Origin: Chitinophaga varians
GTDB taxonomy: Bacteria > Bacteroidota > Bacteroidia > Chitinophagales > Chitinophagaceae
Reading direction: 5' to 3'
NCBI RefSeq assembly: GCF_014529945.1
Contig: NZ_JACVFB010000002.1
Location: 930,001-994,000, forward strand
Length of the DNA stretch: 64,000 nucleotides
Shown: in pieces, positions 63,401 to 64,000 of the stretch
Numbering within the stretch: position 1 is the first letter of the stretch
How the letters are laid out: each line of letters opens with the position of its first letter
Made by a program: the position numbers and the translations under genes
Notes under the pieces: generated by a model
Databases searched by the model: none
Seen by the model: the letters and a program-made list of their open reading frames with translations, nothing else
Told to the model about the DNA's origin: nothing

Positions 63401-63615
63401 AGATGAAAGAGCAGGTCGTTGGGTTTCATAAACCGGCAATTGGCAGCGATGCCCATTTTATAGGCCAGCTGCAGTTTTAGCCAGTTGTTCATCCCTTCCG
63501 TCTGGGTGATGATATAATGAGGCTGGAACACGCCGTTGCCCGCGGCTTTCAGATCGTCTGAAAGGCCGGCAGCGAGACTATTGAGCGAGTTCGAAACCTT
63601 GAGATATATAGCCAT
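60409..63615 (-). CDS. recC: Exodeoxyribonuclease V subunit gamma (RecC)
   Basis: 1068 residues, of normal RecC length. Its order is a defunct helicase-like front (FQPHYIITQTEGMNNWLKLQLAYKMGIAAN), then ISPRDIVVMVSDIDAYAPYI-like text (LSPRDIVVMV), then MGLNFDKFPRREIKSSFNLM and LYVSYVGRNAKDN. RecC recognises Chi-type sites in the enterobacterial complex; the site used by this organism is unknown. It is 2 bases downstream of recD. Confidence 0.92.
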   Translation of the reverse strand: MAIYLKVSNSLNSLAAGLSDDLKAAGNGVFQPHYIITQTEGMNNWLKLQLAYKMGIAANCRFMKPNDLLFHLYLLLGGPFTQVLSPQNLSWLLFKLMGEPEFAEKYPEVATYFNEGEGESELKRMGLAEKVADLFDQYQVYRPEMIKEWSQANPALLKDDEWQAWLWARVKAVSGSALPDKTLVGNYILETLFYKGPHAGLSTKMPAVHLFGLSIITAYHIKILHELSSYIDIHFHIINPAPVVYWFDDKSEKQLARWRQKGLEEQKSSDPRNVGNALLTGWGRVIQNTFGLFFQYDAFINAFEEIGIEEPIPDSLLHKVQHDVFTAATDHRHLLSLEDVQDGSITINSCYTIAREVEVLYNYLVHLVDQRQEYLSPRDIVVMVSDIDAYAPYIKAVFNNAPYKFRYTIADESYTDNDNLFNALYALLTINEDNFTAEAVMQLLDFSYIRNRFGLNDPVHLRSIVEAANIRFGIEGKKSEETHFVSWRYGIQRIMYGICMSGEEEYGYGDDSFFPLDVQEGSDAHETIRFCHFAEVLMASIEERKKLRSIADWVKYTEQVVHNLVFEQQEEVDEDYNALIKQLTDYHSLNDYMQEPVAFEVFSHSLLQALTGSTRAGLFVNGGITFCSLIPMRSIPFKVVALMGLNFDKFPRREIKSSFNLMEKQWQRGDRNVKENDKHLFLETVLSAQQYLYVSYVGRNAKDNTPLPPSALVDELVDYIISGVKDGAEKVRDLLITQQPLQGFSRKYSMGNDRLYSYLNSHQDGGKAVINQQKKIDPVTFEEVNLDELVSFFKNPFKAYYNKVLGIYYNDEQILLSDTELFSLDNLQQWSIKNQLLPVTEADKRILQKRLVKKGQLPLNNMAFVAIQQVEERVHPVRTLYENATQGSTEQKASFETDIDGTLLKGNISNIYNDQLIQISWSKNETKYMVEAYVRYLAGIASGAIKGMQYISGAKKEAIFQASRLSKEMAYSRLRELMKIYKSGFGKIVPFYPDFGTAPKDLPDLDNKAFDELVEKKLNNYQFPCNDNYILQEYEKGFFSDETVLADYKRLCEQLIVPLAEIFPDYYV

Positions 63616-63617
63616 GT

Positions 63618-64000
63618 TTAATTTCCTGTTTTGACATCCCCGGCCTGTGTCAGGAAGCGGGCGGCAATGCCGGAAGCCCTGGCCACGAAACGTTCCGCGG
63701 CAGCGAGGATTACTGCTGCGGAGCCCTGCACGTATACTTTGTGGCGTGCGCGGCTTACCGCGGTATATAACAGCTCCCTGGTGAGGATGGGCACATCGGC
63801 CGCATCCGGTAGCACTACCAGTACCTGTCCGAATTCAGAACCCTGGCTTTTGTGGATGGTCATCGCAAAAGCTGTCTCCGCGAGAGTGAGATAACCGGGC
63901 AGTACGCCTTTCAGCTCTCCGTTACTGTCTTCAAACCAAGCCATCAGCACGCCGTTTTCGTCGGGGCGAATGATGCCGGTATCGCCATTAAACAACCCGT
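63618..64000 (-). CDS. recD: Exodeoxyribonuclease V subunit alpha (RecD), C-terminal part (gene runs off the right edge)
   Basis: About 127 residues of the C-terminus are in the window. ETAFAMTIHKSQGSEFGQVLVVLP and TRELLYTAVSRARHKVYV are the last helicase motifs of superfamily-1B RecD. It is the first of recD-recC-recB, with 2-3 base spacings throughout, so the three are one operon. The start is outside the window. Confidence 0.9.
   Translation of the reverse strand, partial: GLFNGDTGIIRPDENGVLMAWFEDSNGELKGVLPGYLTLAETAFAMTIHKSQGSEFGQVLVVLPDAADVPILTRELLYTAVSRARHKVYVQGSAAVILAAAERFVARASGIAARFLTQAGDVKTGN

Overview
The window looks like a chromosomal segment of a Bacteroidota bacterium, most likely a soil-type member of the Chitinophagaceae (Chitinophaga-like). 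This taxonomic call is inference. It rests on roughly balanced base composition, promoters of the TAnnTTTG type (at gcvT, hflX, tRNA-Asn and others), few strong Shine-Dalgarno sites, many SPII lipoproteins, LytTR/hybrid-kinase regulators, and a pinensin-type lanthipeptide leader. There is no prophage, insertion sequence, CRISPR array or rRNA operon. The only mobile-looking DNA is a set of intergenic inverted repeats.

Layout. 1-8.2 kb: start of an M28 peptidase (cut by the window edge), gcvT, an SRPBCC protein, ComB, DoxX, an AraC regulator, a Tat-exported MBL-fold protein with a rubredoxin-like knuckle, two cytochrome-P460-type proteins and a membrane-anchored LytTR regulator. 8.6-12.3 kb: a 1245-residue SWIM/SNF2 ATPase. 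12.6-21.5 kb: a complete kdp potassium-uptake locus (small upstream ORFs, kdpF, A, B, C, an outer-membrane porin, and a KdpD split into two genes) with no KdpE. 21.5-34.8 kb: a large hybrid kinase, an outer-membrane barrel, enoyl-CoA hydratase, S9 peptidase, HflX, Rieske protein, a GT39 transferase, tRNA-Asn, two glycosyltransferases and a SUFU-domain protein.

34.9-47.8 kb is the most unusual stretch. A leftward array encodes a two-domain thioredoxin/DUF1573 lipoprotein, two tandem paralogous Cys-rich secreted proteins with a peritrophin-A (CBM14) chitin-binding domain, a DUF4221 lipoprotein, a second thioredoxin-like (CGGC) lipoprotein, and a full RND adaptor/permease/TolC exporter. Divergent from it are an XRE regulator and a second RND permease with no adaptor of its own. 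I propose that this is a dedicated locus for making, folding and exporting the paired small proteins.

47.8-55.6 kb: a methyltransferase, a VOC protein, an AraC regulator, a 56-residue class I lanthipeptide precursor with no modification enzyme nearby, a GT11-type transferase, a secreted lipoprotein, a GT2-type transferase, and an ECF41 sigma factor coupled to a carboxymuconolactone decarboxylase. 55.7-64 kb: tRNA-Gly(CCC), a DUF6438 protein, PTH2 and the recD-recC-recB operon, whose recD is cut by the window end.
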